From positions 1-13,561 of the forward strand of contig DHIQ01000209.1 in assembly GCA_002403895.1 (NCBI GenBank): a DNA stretch of 13,561 nt, in the 5' to 3' direction. The notes beneath the pieces are model-generated. The model searched no databases and had not been told where the DNA came from. It saw only the letters and a list, made by a program, of their open reading frames with translations. This DNA is from Candidatus Neomicrothrix sp. UBA4742. Its GTDB lineage: Bacteria > Actinomycetota > Acidimicrobiia > Acidimicrobiales > Acidimicrobilacustridaceae. A program made the position numbers and the translations under genes. Numbering within the stretch: the first letter of the stretch is position 1; every line of letters begins with the position of its first letter. Of this stretch, positions 1 to 7,761 are shown in pieces.

Positions 1-1128
<1,128 letters not shown>

Positions 1129-1132
<4 letters not shown>

Positions 1133-2868
1133 CGCCCTCCCTGACCCAGGGCCGGATCGACCACGATCTCGCTGTTGGCTTTGCCCGGCGGCACCATCGG
1201 ATACACCTTCTCGCGCGCGTCGGTCCGGAAGTCGATCACCACCGGGCGGTCGTCGATCTCATTGGCCTTGTCGATGGCGGGCTGGACCTCTTCGGGCGAC
1301 TCGACCCGCATCCCGATGCACCCCATGGCCTCGGCCCACATCTTGTAGTCCGGCAGGTCCGGCGACAGGTACACCTCCGAGTACCGTTCCTCGTAGAACA
1401 TCTCCTGCCACTGACGGACCATCCCCAAGTAGGCGTTGTTGAGGATGGCGATCTTCACCGGAATCCGCTCGCTGGCTGCGGTCACCAACTCCTGGGCCGT
1501 CATCTGGAAGCAGCCGTCGCCGTCGATGGCCCACACCATGCGGTCCGGGCGGCCGACCTTGGCCCCGATAGCCGCCGGCACCGCGAACCCCATGGTGCCC
1601 AGGCCACCGGAGTTGATCCACGTGTAGGGGTGGTTGAACTTCCAGTACTGGCTGGTCCACATCTGGTGCTGCCCCACGCCCGACGCCACGATGCAGTCCT
1701 CGGGAGTGGAGTCGCGCAGGGTCTCGAGCACGAACTGGGGCTTCAGCAGCTCGCCCGGCTCGTTCATCTCATAGCTCAGCGGGAACGTCTCCTGCCACCC
1801 GCTCAACGTGGAGCGCCAAGCCGAGCGGTCGGGCTGGGTTTCGGGCCCGCCCAGCTCGGCGATGGCCACCAGCAGCTCCTCGATGACCAGCCGGCAGTCC
1901 CCGGCGATGCCGGCGTCGGGTTGGCGAACCTTGCCCAGCTCGGCCGGGTCGATGTCCACGTGGATGATCTTGGCGTCAGGGGCAAAGCCGTCGAGCCTGC
2001 CGGTGACCCGATCGTCGAAGCGACTGCCCAGAGCGATGAGCAGGTCCGACTGCTGCATGGCGGTGACGGCGGTGTAGTTGCCGTGCATGCCGGGCATACC
2101 CAGGCACAGGGAGTGGTCGTCGGGGAAGGCGCCCCGGGCCATCAGCGTGGTCACCACCGGCAACTCGCAGCGCTCGGCCAGTGCCCGCAAGGCCTCGGCC
2201 GCCCGCGCCTTCAAGATGCCCCCACCCGCATAGATGACCGGGCGTTCCGACGCCAGGATCAGCTCGGCCGCCCGGCGGATCATGGCCGGGTCGCCCATGG
2301 TCACCGGGTGGTAGCCGGGCAGGTCCACCGCGTCGGGCCAGTACCAGTCCATGGCCGAGCGGGGGTTGTTCGGATCGACGATGTCCTTGGGGATGTCGAC
2401 CAGCACCGGCCCGGGCCGACCGGTGGTGGCGATGTGGAAGGCCTCGCGAATGGTGCGGGGGATGTCGGCGGCCTCGGTCACCAGGAAGTTGTGCTTGGTG
2501 ACGCCCATGGTGATCCCGGTGATGTCGGCCTCCTGGAAGGCATCGGTCCCCAGCGACGACGTCGGCACCTGGCCGGTGATCACCACCATCGGCACCGAGT
2601 CCATGAAGGCATCGGCCAGCGGGGTGACGATGTTGGTGGCCCCCGGCCCACTGGTGACCATGGCCACGCCCGGCCGGCCGGTCGCATGGGCGTAGCCCTC
2701 GGCCATGTGGCCGGCGCCTTGTTCGTGGCGCACCAGGATGTGGCGGATCGGCGAGTCGATGATCGGGTCGTACACCGGCAAGATGGCGCCACCGGGCAGG
2801 CCGAAGATCGTTTCGACACCCTCCATCTCCAGGCTCTTGATGAGGGCTTGACCACCATCGAGTTTCAT
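1129..2868 (-). CDS. ilvB: Acetolactate synthase large (catalytic) subunit
   Basis: ThDP- and FAD-dependent acetohydroxyacid synthase. It condenses two pyruvates to 2-acetolactate, or pyruvate with 2-ketobutyrate to 2-aceto-2-hydroxybutyrate; this is the first common step of branched-chain amino acid synthesis. It has 579 residues from the ATG at 2866-2868, which is preceded by AAGGA at good spacing. The frame stays open 55 codons further upstream, but that stretch is the leader and attenuator region, has no homologous look, and is excluded. The N-terminal ThDP domain includes GLPGGAILP (23-31) and the catalytic Glu49 in RHEQGAGHMAEGYA. A central FAD-type domain follows, then the C-terminal ThDP-binding GDG...NN motif (GDGCFQMTAQE to ILNNAYLGMVRQWQ). 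The stop overlaps ilvN. Confidence 0.97.
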
Positions 2869-2892
2869 CGCAGGTTCCTTGGCTCGTGTTCG

Positions 2893-2922
2893 GAAAACGA
2901 AAGCGACCTCCCGCTGGGGAGG
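2893..2922 (-). terminator. Intrinsic terminator acting as ilvBNC attenuator
   Basis: On the minus strand, CCTCCC (2917-2922) pairs with GGGAGG (2907-2912) across a CAGC loop, giving a perfect 6-bp GC stem. A T-rich tail (TCGCTTTCGTTTT, about 2893-2905) follows. It lies between the leader peptide and ilvB, 25 bp before the ilvB start, where an amino-acid attenuator would be. The tail is interrupted by C and G, so in vitro efficiency is uncertain. Confidence 0.65.
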
Positions 2923-2929
2923 CCGAGGT

Positions 2930-2953
2930 GCACGCGGGGGAAGGACGGCGTGC
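2930..2953 (-). promoter_or_regulatory. Hairpin just after the leader stop codon (candidate pause or protector stem)
   Basis: GCACGC (2948-2953 on the minus strand) pairs perfectly with GCGTGC (2930-2935) around a 12-nt C-rich loop. The stem begins one base after the leader stop codon, so a ribosome finishing the leader would cover it. CCCGC at its 3' side (2934-2938) can pair with GCGGG in the terminator (2910-2914), a possible antiterminator interaction. The pairing is seen in the sequence; the regulatory role is inferred. Confidence 0.45.
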
Positions 2954-2954
2954 G

Positions 2955-2996
2955 CTAGCTGGGTACCACAAGAAGATCGGTGCGGACTCTCATCAT
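2955..2996 (-). CDS. Branched-chain amino acid leader peptide of ilvBNC
   Basis: Thirteen codons read MMRVRTDLLVVPS, ending in TAG. The Leu-Leu-Val-Val run uses CTT CTT GTG GTA. CTT and GTA are uncommon in this GC-rich genome, which would make translation sensitive to charged Leu- and Val-tRNA. A post-stop hairpin and a terminator hairpin follow before ilvB. This is the standard layout of ribosome-mediated attenuation, known for ilv operons of enteric bacteria, corynebacteria and streptomycetes. No good Shine-Dalgarno sequence precedes the ATG; the promoter spacing suggests a leaderless transcript. The second ATG (2991-2993) could also be used. When Leu and Val are plentiful, the ribosome should run to the stop and the terminator form. 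Confidence 0.72.
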   Translation of the reverse strand: MMRVRTDLLVVPS

Positions 2997-3003
2997 GCCT
3001 GAC

Positions 3004-3033
3004 AGCCTGCCACGTTCGACGGCGCGTCGGCAA
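3004..3033 (-). promoter_or_regulatory. Candidate ilvBNC promoter (leaderless)
   Basis: The minus strand carries TTGCCG (3028-3033) and CAGGCT (3004-3009) separated by 18 bp, resembling -35 and -10 boxes. Seven bases after the -10-like box comes the ATG of the leader peptide, the usual distance to a transcription start. Transcription would then begin at the leader ATG. The -10 match is imperfect, so this is a prediction. Confidence 0.4.
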
Positions 3034-3036
3034 CCC

Positions 3037-3056
3037 GGATCACGGGACAGGATCAC
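3037..3056. repeat. Direct repeat GGATCAC x2, 13-bp period
   Basis: Two identical GGATCAC copies (3037-3043 and 3050-3056) lie immediately upstream of the candidate -35 box of the ilvBNC leader. The distal copy overlaps the stop codon of the TadG-like gene. They could be a regulator site or chance; nothing else in the window repeats this word in the same arrangement. Confidence 0.4.
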
Positions 3057-4234
3057 TCGGACAGGCGCAGCACGTGGAGCTGGCCGAGCGTGCCCGGGCC
3101 GCCGCCGGTCCCGCCGGTCACCGAGGCCATCCCGAGCAGCTTGCCGCAGTACTTCATGGCCCCGCCGGGAGAGATCGGGTTCCCGCAGCTCGACCCCAGC
3201 GGGTCAAAGCTGCTGCCGACGAAGGTGTAGCTGTTGCCGCTGCCCCACACCTGCCAGGCCAGCCAGGTCACCACGTGCATCTTGGTGCCATTGCCGGATC
3301 CGCTGGCCGAATCGGCGATGGGGATGAGCATCCCGCAGCCGTTGAACACGGTGTCTCCCGCCTTGCAAGGGATGAGCCCGGCCACCGAGAGCTGGATGTT
3401 GTTCTGGAAACCATTGCCGGTGGTGATGCCGGTGTCGATGGGGAGGGCATCGAGCTTCTTGCCGTCGCCCTTGCCCTTGAACGTGTCGCTGCCGGCCCCA
3501 CAGGTCGGGTTCTGTGAGCCTTGGATCTGGTAGTACTGTCCGGCCGCGCCGGGCACAAGGCTGTACCCGCCCCCGCTGTTCGGAGTCACCAGGTTGTAGG
3601 CCCAGGCGAGGGGCTGCGCGTCGCTGGCGTGGGCGCCGAGGACGCCGCAGACGATGAAGGGCGAGCCCGTCCCGCCGACGAAGTTGGAGATGAAGGCCTT
3701 GGCCGCGCTGCTGGCCGGCGTGCTGTCGAAGCCGGCGGTACCGGCGAAGAAGGTGTTCTTGGTCTGGCGGGCCTTCACCTCGACCCCAGAAGCCGCGGCC
3801 AGGTCAGCGGCGGTGGGGTTCACGCCCGAGTCGCAGAACTCGAGGCCGACGCGGTTCTTGTTGGCGTCGAGCAGGTAGCAGGTCACCGCGCCGGCGGTGG
3901 TGTCGGCCCCGCTCTTCTGGGCGACCTGCATGATCACGGGCCGGATCTGCGAGGTCGAGGTGAAGTTCGTGCACGGAGCGGGCACGGTGATCGAACACAC
4001 CGGATAGAACTTCAGCTGCTCCAACACCCGCACTCCGGCCATCGTCCCCGAATCGGCCTCGTTCTGCGAGTGGCGGTGCGAGACGTAGGCCACGCCCCCG
4101 TCGATGACCAGGGCGGCAATGAACAACACCGCCACCATCGCGAGGGCCACGAACACGATGGTGATGCCCTCGTCACCGTGGCGTCGCCTGCCGCTGAGGC
4201 GGTAACCGGCCAGCGGCTTGAGTCGTGCGTTCAT
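3053..4234 (-). CDS. TadG-like Flp/Tad pilus-associated protein, Cys-rich
   Basis: Predicted membrane-anchored, exported protein of the TadG type, 393 residues from the ATG at 4232-4234. After a basic N-terminus, a hydrophobic segment (about residues 24-44) ends in LVIDGGVAYVSHRHSQNEAD, the usual start of the TadG-like N-terminal domain (Val-Asp-Gly-Gly, then an NxAD-type motif). There is no Glu at +5 after the Gly, so prepilin processing is not expected, as in known TadG. The exported part of about 350 residues has ten cysteines, is rich in Gly, Ser, Thr and Asn, and shows no von Willebrand A motif that I recognise. An alternative GTG start at 4244-4246 overlaps the preceding stop as GTGA. 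It is last of the three-gene tad-like cluster; no terminator is visible before the ilv leader. Confidence 0.8.
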   Translation of the reverse strand: MNARLKPLAGYRLSGRRRHGDEGITIVFVALAMVAVLFIAALVIDGGVAYVSHRHSQNEADSGTMAGVRVLEQLKFYPVCSITVPAPCTNFTSTSQIRPVIMQVAQKSGADTTAGAVTCYLLDANKNRVGLEFCDSGVNPTAADLAAASGVEVKARQTKNTFFAGTAGFDSTPASSAAKAFISNFVGGTGSPFIVCGVLGAHASDAQPLAWAYNLVTPNSGGGYSLVPGAAGQYYQIQGSQNPTCGAGSDTFKGKGDGKKLDALPIDTGITTGNGFQNNIQLSVAGLIPCKAGDTVFNGCGMLIPIADSASGSGNGTKMHVVTWLAWQVWGSGNSYTFVGSSFDPLGSSCGNPISPGGAMKYCGKLLGMASVTGGTGGGPGTLGQLHVLRLSE

Positions 4235-4242
4235 TCCTGTAT

Positions 4243-4758
4243 TCACTGGATCACCATCCGGGCCGAAGCGGTGTAGGTCTTGGACGTACCGAGGAAGGTC
4301 TGGCCCACCGGGGTGGTGGGCTTGTACAGCATGGTCACGGTGACCTGGAGGCCGTCGAGGCCTTCGGTCACCACGGCGCTGGTGCAGGGCTGCACCGTGT
4401 TGGTGGAACCGACGTAGCACTTGGCGGTGATGCTGGTGACCGTGGAGCCGACCAGTCGCTTGAGCACCGCGTCGCAGATCGACTTGAACGAGGCCGACGT
4501 GACGGGGGAGATGAGGGAAACGGCGGGGCAGCTACCCCCCGAGTAGGTACCGATGTCCGCATCCTGCCAGGTGATGATCCCGGCGCGGGCGCCGTCGCGC
4601 GCCGCCGACGAGAGCTGCGACTGCCTGAACTCGAGGAGGCCGAAGTCGAAGAGGGCCATGAGCAGGGTGAAGAGCAGCGGGATCACCAAGGCGGCCTCGA
4701 GCAGGACCGCTCCCTGGTCGCCCCGCAACCGCGTGATGGGCCTCAGGTCGCGCATCAT
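4243..4758 (-). CDS. TadE-like pseudopilin (second copy)
   Basis: 171-residue TadE-family protein, a minor pseudopilin of Tad/Flp-type secretion and pilus systems. A short basic leader ends at Gly16; the mature end would be AVLLEAALVIPLLFTLLMAL, giving Glu at +5 (Glu21), the hallmark of prepilin-peptidase substrates. FDFGLLEFRQSQLSSAARDG then matches the family pattern after the membrane segment. The exported part has four cysteines. The start ATG (4756-4758) overlaps the stop of the upstream TadE gene as ATGA. The reading frame stays open further upstream, but only as a shadow of that gene. The stop lies against the start of the TadG-like gene, so the three proteins are probably made together. 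Confidence 0.88.
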   Translation of the reverse strand: MMRDLRPITRLRGDQGAVLLEAALVIPLLFTLLMALFDFGLLEFRQSQLSSAARDGARAGIITWQDADIGTYSGGSCPAVSLISPVTSASFKSICDAVLKRLVGSTVTSITAKCYVGSTNTVQPCTSAVVTEGLDGLQVTVTMLYKPTTPVGQTFLGTSKTYTASARMVIQ

Positions 4759-5225
4759 CCCTGGACCTGCACGTTGGTCGAACTGCTCACGTTGACCGTG
4801 TCCCCGATCATCGCCCCGATGAGCGGCGTGAGGATCTTCATCTGGGACGACACCGTCACCCTGATCTGGGTGCCGGGCACAGGCTTCGCCCCGCACGAGT
4901 TCACGATGGCGACCCCGGTGACCCCATTGGTCACGACCACCGTGGCCCCGCTCGCGTTGGGGTCCTCCTTGAGGGCGACATCGGTGATGTTGGTCGGCGT
5001 GCACCCGGTCACATTGGAGGGGGCGTACTGGGCGTAGAAGGCACCCTCACGGGCCATGTTGGCCAGCCGGCTCTTCAACGAGTACGCCCGACCGAGGTCG
5101 ATCACCCCGAAGACGAAGATGGCCAGGAACGGCAGCACCAGCGCGAACTCCGCCAGGGCCGCGCCGGAATCACCGCCGCACCGCCGGGGATCCGACTGCC
5201 TGGGTTGTCCGGTCCTGAGAGCCAT
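4755..5225 (-). CDS. TadE-like pseudopilin (first copy)
   Basis: 156-residue TadE-family protein. After a basic leader the site G21/AALAEFALVLPFLAIFVFG places Glu26 at +5, as in prepilin-type substrates. The segment VIDLGRAYSLKSRLANMARE follows the membrane helix in the usual TadE way. Two cysteines lie in the exported part. I chose the ATG at 5223-5225. The frame also opens at an ATG overlapping the sigma-factor stop (5382-5384), but the 53 extra codons include ATA, AGG, AGT, GTA and TTT, lose the local third-position GC bias, and look non-coding. No clear ribosome site precedes the ATG. It is the first gene of the tad-like trio, with its own upstream region of 155 bp. Confidence 0.86.
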   Translation of the reverse strand: MALRTGQPRQSDPRRCGGDSGAALAEFALVLPFLAIFVFGVIDLGRAYSLKSRLANMAREGAFYAQYAPSNVTGCTPTNITDVALKEDPNASGATVVVTNGVTGVAIVNSCGAKPVPGTQIRVTVSSQMKILTPLIGAMIGDTVNVSSSTNVQVQG

Positions 5226-5380
5226 GGCGATCGCTACGAAAAAACCACAGAGAGGAGTCGTAGCCCTACTGTGAGTAGCGTAGCCTATCCTCCCGCCGTT
5301 ACACCATATCGACGGCCAGGTTCGTGGACCGGACTCACGGACGGGGACCGGGGTCTCGGGGTTATCACCGTTCAGAGGCG
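5226..5380 (-). promoter_or_regulatory. Upstream region of the tad-like trio with GTAGC repeat sites
   Basis: Less GC-rich gap after the sigma gene. The plus strand holds GTAGC at 5260-5264, 5275-5279 and 5280-5284, and the inverted form GCTAC at 5233-5237. The 7-bp arms GCTACGA (5233-5239) and TCGTAGC (5258-5264) form an inverted repeat, and CGTAGCC repeats with a 20-bp period (5259, 5279). TAGGCT on the minus strand (5282-5287) resembles a -10 box. This probably contains the tad-trio promoter and an operator; which protein binds is unknown. Confidence 0.4.
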
Positions 5381-5977
5381 TCATCGCGTTACCCGCCTGT
5401 CCATCGAGGGGTAGGCACCGGGCTGCTCGGCCAGCCGTCTGAGGCCTCGATGGGCCAGCACCCGCACCGTGCCTGGACGCTTGCCGAGCATCTCGGCCAC
5501 GGTGGCCACGTCGAGGTCGGCCACCACCCGCAGCAGCAGCACCTCGGCCTGGTCGGAGGGCAGCGAACCGATGAATGCCACCGCTTGCTCGGTCGACCAA
5601 TCCTGCTCGATCAGCCCTTCTGGGCCGGGGATGTGGTCGTCGGTGACCTGGGGCTCGTCGCCGCCGGACACGAGCTGGGGCCGCCGGTCGCGGGACCGGC
5701 TGAGGTCGATCAGGCGATGGCGGGCCATGGTGAACAGCCACGCCCGGAAGCCGGACTCGGCGCCTTCGAACCGGTCGAGTCCCCGCACCACCTCCAACCA
5801 CACGGTGGAGGCCACATCCACGGCGTCCTCGTTGTCGGCCAGTCCCCGCAGGAACCGGATGAGGGGCGGGTTGAAGGCACACCAGATGGCGGCGAAGGCG
5901 TCCCCGTCGCCCTGCACGGCACGTTCGAGAACGTCCTGGAACTCCCTCTCGGACTTGCGTCCACGCGTACCCACCAT
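5381..5977 (-). CDS. ECF-type RNA polymerase sigma factor
   Basis: 198-residue two-domain sigma factor. Region 2 spans about residues 20-95, with FNPPLIRFLRG, then DNEDAVDVASTVWLEVVRGL and FRAWLFTMARHRLIDLSR (core binding and -10 recognition). An acidic linker follows. Region 4 is about residues 138-185 with SLPSDQAEVLLLRVVADLDV and the helix-turn-helix VATVAEMLGKRPGTVRVLAHRG (-35 recognition). The ATG at 5975-5977 is the first possible start, since an in-frame TGA lies two codons upstream. No strong ribosome site is visible. No zinc-finger or membrane anti-sigma gene is adjacent. The ilvD stop lies 50 bp upstream on the same strand, and the tad-like genes follow after 155 bp, so it may control them. 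That link is inference from position. Confidence 0.9.
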   Translation of the reverse strand: MVGTRGRKSEREFQDVLERAVQGDGDAFAAIWCAFNPPLIRFLRGLADNEDAVDVASTVWLEVVRGLDRFEGAESGFRAWLFTMARHRLIDLSRSRDRRPQLVSGGDEPQVTDDHIPGPEGLIEQDWSTEQAVAFIGSLPSDQAEVLLLRVVADLDVATVAEMLGKRPGTVRVLAHRGLRRLAEQPGAYPSMDRRVTR

Positions 5978-6027
5978 CTCTCATCGGCACAACCCGGCCG
6001 CGAGAAAAGGAAAAAACGGGCTTCGAA

Positions 6028-7734
6028 TCAGGCTTCGGTGATGGCGCCGCGCTCGGCGCCCTGGGCCAGTGCCGCGTATTTGGCCAGCACCCCGGCGGTG
6101 TAGCGGGGCGGGGGCAGCTTCCAGTCGGCCCGGCGGGCCGCCAGCTCGGACTCGTCGACCAGGAGGTCGATGGTGTGATTCACCACATCGATCACGATGC
6201 GGTCGCCTTCCGCCACGAAGGCGATCGGCCCACCGTCCACGGCTTCGGGGGCCACGTGGCCGATGCAGAACCCATGGGTCCCGCCTGAGAAGCGACCGTC
6301 GGTGATCAACGCCGCGTCAGCTCCCCGCCCCGCACCCTTCATGGCGCCGGTGACGGCCAACATCTCCCGCATGCCGGGGCCTCCCTTGGGCCCTTCGTAG
6401 CGGATGACCACCACGTCCCCGGCGTTGATCGTGCCGGCCAGGATCGCCTCCATGGCGCCGTCCTCGCCGTCGAACACGCGGGCCACCCCCTCGAAGCGGT
6501 CGATGTCGAGGCCCGCCACCTTCACCACCGAGCCCTTGGGGGCCATCGAACCGGTGAGCACGGCGATGCCGCCGACGGCGTGGATGGGATCGTCCAGCGC
6601 GTGGATCACGTCGCCGTCGGGTCGGGGCGGATCGAGGTCGGCCAGGTTCTCCGCCACCGTCTTTCCGGTCACGGTCAGGCAGTCGCCGTGCAACAGCCCA
6701 GCGTCGAGCAACTCGAGCATGACCACCGGGATGCCGCCGATGCGATCGATGTCGATCATGTGGTATCTGCCGTGGGGCTTGGTGTCGGCGATGTGGGGCA
6801 CCCGCTTGGCCACCGCGTTGAAATCGTCCAGTCGCAGGTCGACCCGGGCCTCGTTGGCGATGGCCAACAGGTGCAACACCGCGTTGGTCGAGCCGCCCAG
6901 GGCCATGACCACCGCGATGGCGTTCTCGAACGCGTCCTTGGTCATGATCTGGCGGGGCCGCAATCCCATCTCCAGCATCCGGATCACGGCCTGGCCGGAG
7001 GCGTAGGCGAAGTCGTCACGGCGTCGATCAACGGCCGGAGCCGATGCCGAGCCGGGCAGGGACATGCCCAGCGCCTCGCCCACCGACGCCATGGTGTTGG
7101 CCGTGAACATGCCGGCGCAGCTCCCCTCGGTGGGGCACGCCGCCATCTCGATCTCGCCCAGTTCGTTCTCGGTCAGGGTGCCTGCCGCGCACGCCCCGAC
7201 CGCCTCAAACACGCTGACGATGTCGAGGGCCACCCCGTTGCGCTGGCCGGGCAGGATCGACCCGCCGTAGAGGAACACCGCCGGCAGGTTGAGCCGGGCG
7301 GCGGCCATGAGCATGCCGGGAAGGGACTTGTCGCAGCCGGCGAAGGTCACCAGACCATCGAAGCGCTCGGCGTGCATCACCGTCTCGACCGAATCGGCGA
7401 TCACCTCACGGCTCACCAGCGAAGCGCGCATGCCCTCGTGACCCATGGAGATGCCGTCGCTCACGGCGATGGTGTTGAACTCGAACGGGAACCCGCCCGC
7501 CGCCCGCCCCCCCTCCTTGGCCCGCTTGGCCAGCCGGTCCAGGGGGAGATTGCACGGGGTCACCTCGTTCCACGACGAGGCCACTCCGATTTGGGGCTTG
7601 TCCCAGTCGTCGTCGGTCATCCCCACCGCCCGCAGCATCGCCCGGGCCGGGGCCCGTTCGAACCCGTCGGTGACCTCGAAGGAACGGGGCTTCATGGGGT
7701 TGGAAGCGGTGGGGACATCGTGGCCGTTGCTCAT
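6028..7734 (-). CDS. ilvD: Dihydroxy-acid dehydratase
   Basis: Iron-sulphur dehydratase converting 2,3-dihydroxyisovalerate and 2,3-dihydroxy-3-methylvalerate to the 2-keto acids, the last common step of valine and isoleucine synthesis and supplier of 2-ketoisovalerate for leucine. It has 568 residues, normal length. The family cysteine motifs are present: [18 protein letters not shown] and the [12 protein letters not shown] block followed by EALG. The C-terminal block [19 protein letters not shown] is also present. The start is the ATG at 7732-7734 (MSNGHDVP). The frame stays open for over 300 further codons, but only as antisense of the ABC ATPase gene. No ribosome site is seen; a TAACCT box eight bases upstream suggests a leaderless transcript. 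A T6 tract just after the stop lacks a convincing hairpin, so read-through into the sigma gene is possible. Confidence 0.97.
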   Translation of the reverse strand: MSNGHDVPTASNPMKPRSFEVTDGFERAPARAMLRAVGMTDDDWDKPQIGVASSWNEVTPCNLPLDRLAKRAKEGGRAAGGFPFEFNTIAVSDGISMGHEGMRASLVSREVIADSVETVMHAERFDGLVTFAGCDKSLPGMLMAAARLNLPAVFLYGGSILPGQRNGVALDIVSVFEAVGACAAGTLTENELGEIEMAACPTEGSCAGMFTANTMASVGEALGMSLPGSASAPAVDRRRDDFAYASGQAVIRMLEMGLRPRQIMTKDAFENAIAVVMALGGSTNAVLHLLAIANEARVDLRLDDFNAVAKRVPHIADTKPHGRYHMIDIDRIGGIPVVMLELLDAGLLHGDCLTVTGKTVAENLADLDPPRPDGDVIHALDDPIHAVGGIAVLTGSMAPKGSVVKVAGLDIDRFEGVARVFDGEDGAMEAILAGTINAGDVVVIRYEGPKGGPGMREMLAVTGAMKGAGRGADAALITDGRFSGGTHGFCIGHVAPEAVDGGPIAFVAEGDRIVIDVVNHTIDLLVDESELAARRADWKLPPPRYTAGVLAKYAALAQGAERGAITEA

Positions 7735-7761
7735 GGGGTCAGAGGTTACGCTCGGGCGGCG
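7735..7761. promoter_or_regulatory. Compact divergent promoter region between ilvD and the export operon
   Basis: Only 27 bp separate the two start codons. AGGTTA at 7743-7748 reads TAACCT on the minus strand, eight bases before the ilvD ATG. TACGCT at 7747-7752 lies nine bases before the ATPase ATG. Both fit the actinobacterial TAnnnT -10 pattern, share the bases TA, and sit at distances that would give leaderless transcripts. No good -35 boxes are visible for either. Overlapping boxes would make the two directions compete. Confidence 0.4.

Noticed and set aside
2869..3033. 55-codon N-terminal extension of IlvB
   Set aside because: It overlaps the leader peptide, the terminator and the promoter region; the ATG at 2868 has a good ribosome site and gives the normal length.
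5226..5990. Extension of the first TadE gene back to the sigma-factor stop (ATGA overlap at 5384) or beyond
   Set aside because: The added codons lose third-position GC bias and use rare codons, contain candidate promoter repeats, and add an unlikely 53-residue tail before a prepilin-type site.
6005..6045. Terminator after ilvD (T6 and T4 tracts on the minus strand)
   Set aside because: Only a 4-bp CGAA/TTCG stem can be formed before the T tract; not strong enough to call.
6580..7761. Very long open frame antisense to ilvD, continuous with the first ABC ATPase
   Set aside because: Antisense frames stay open in GC-rich coding DNA; the protein is His/Gly/Arg-rich with no family resemblance, while ilvD on the other strand is unmistakable.
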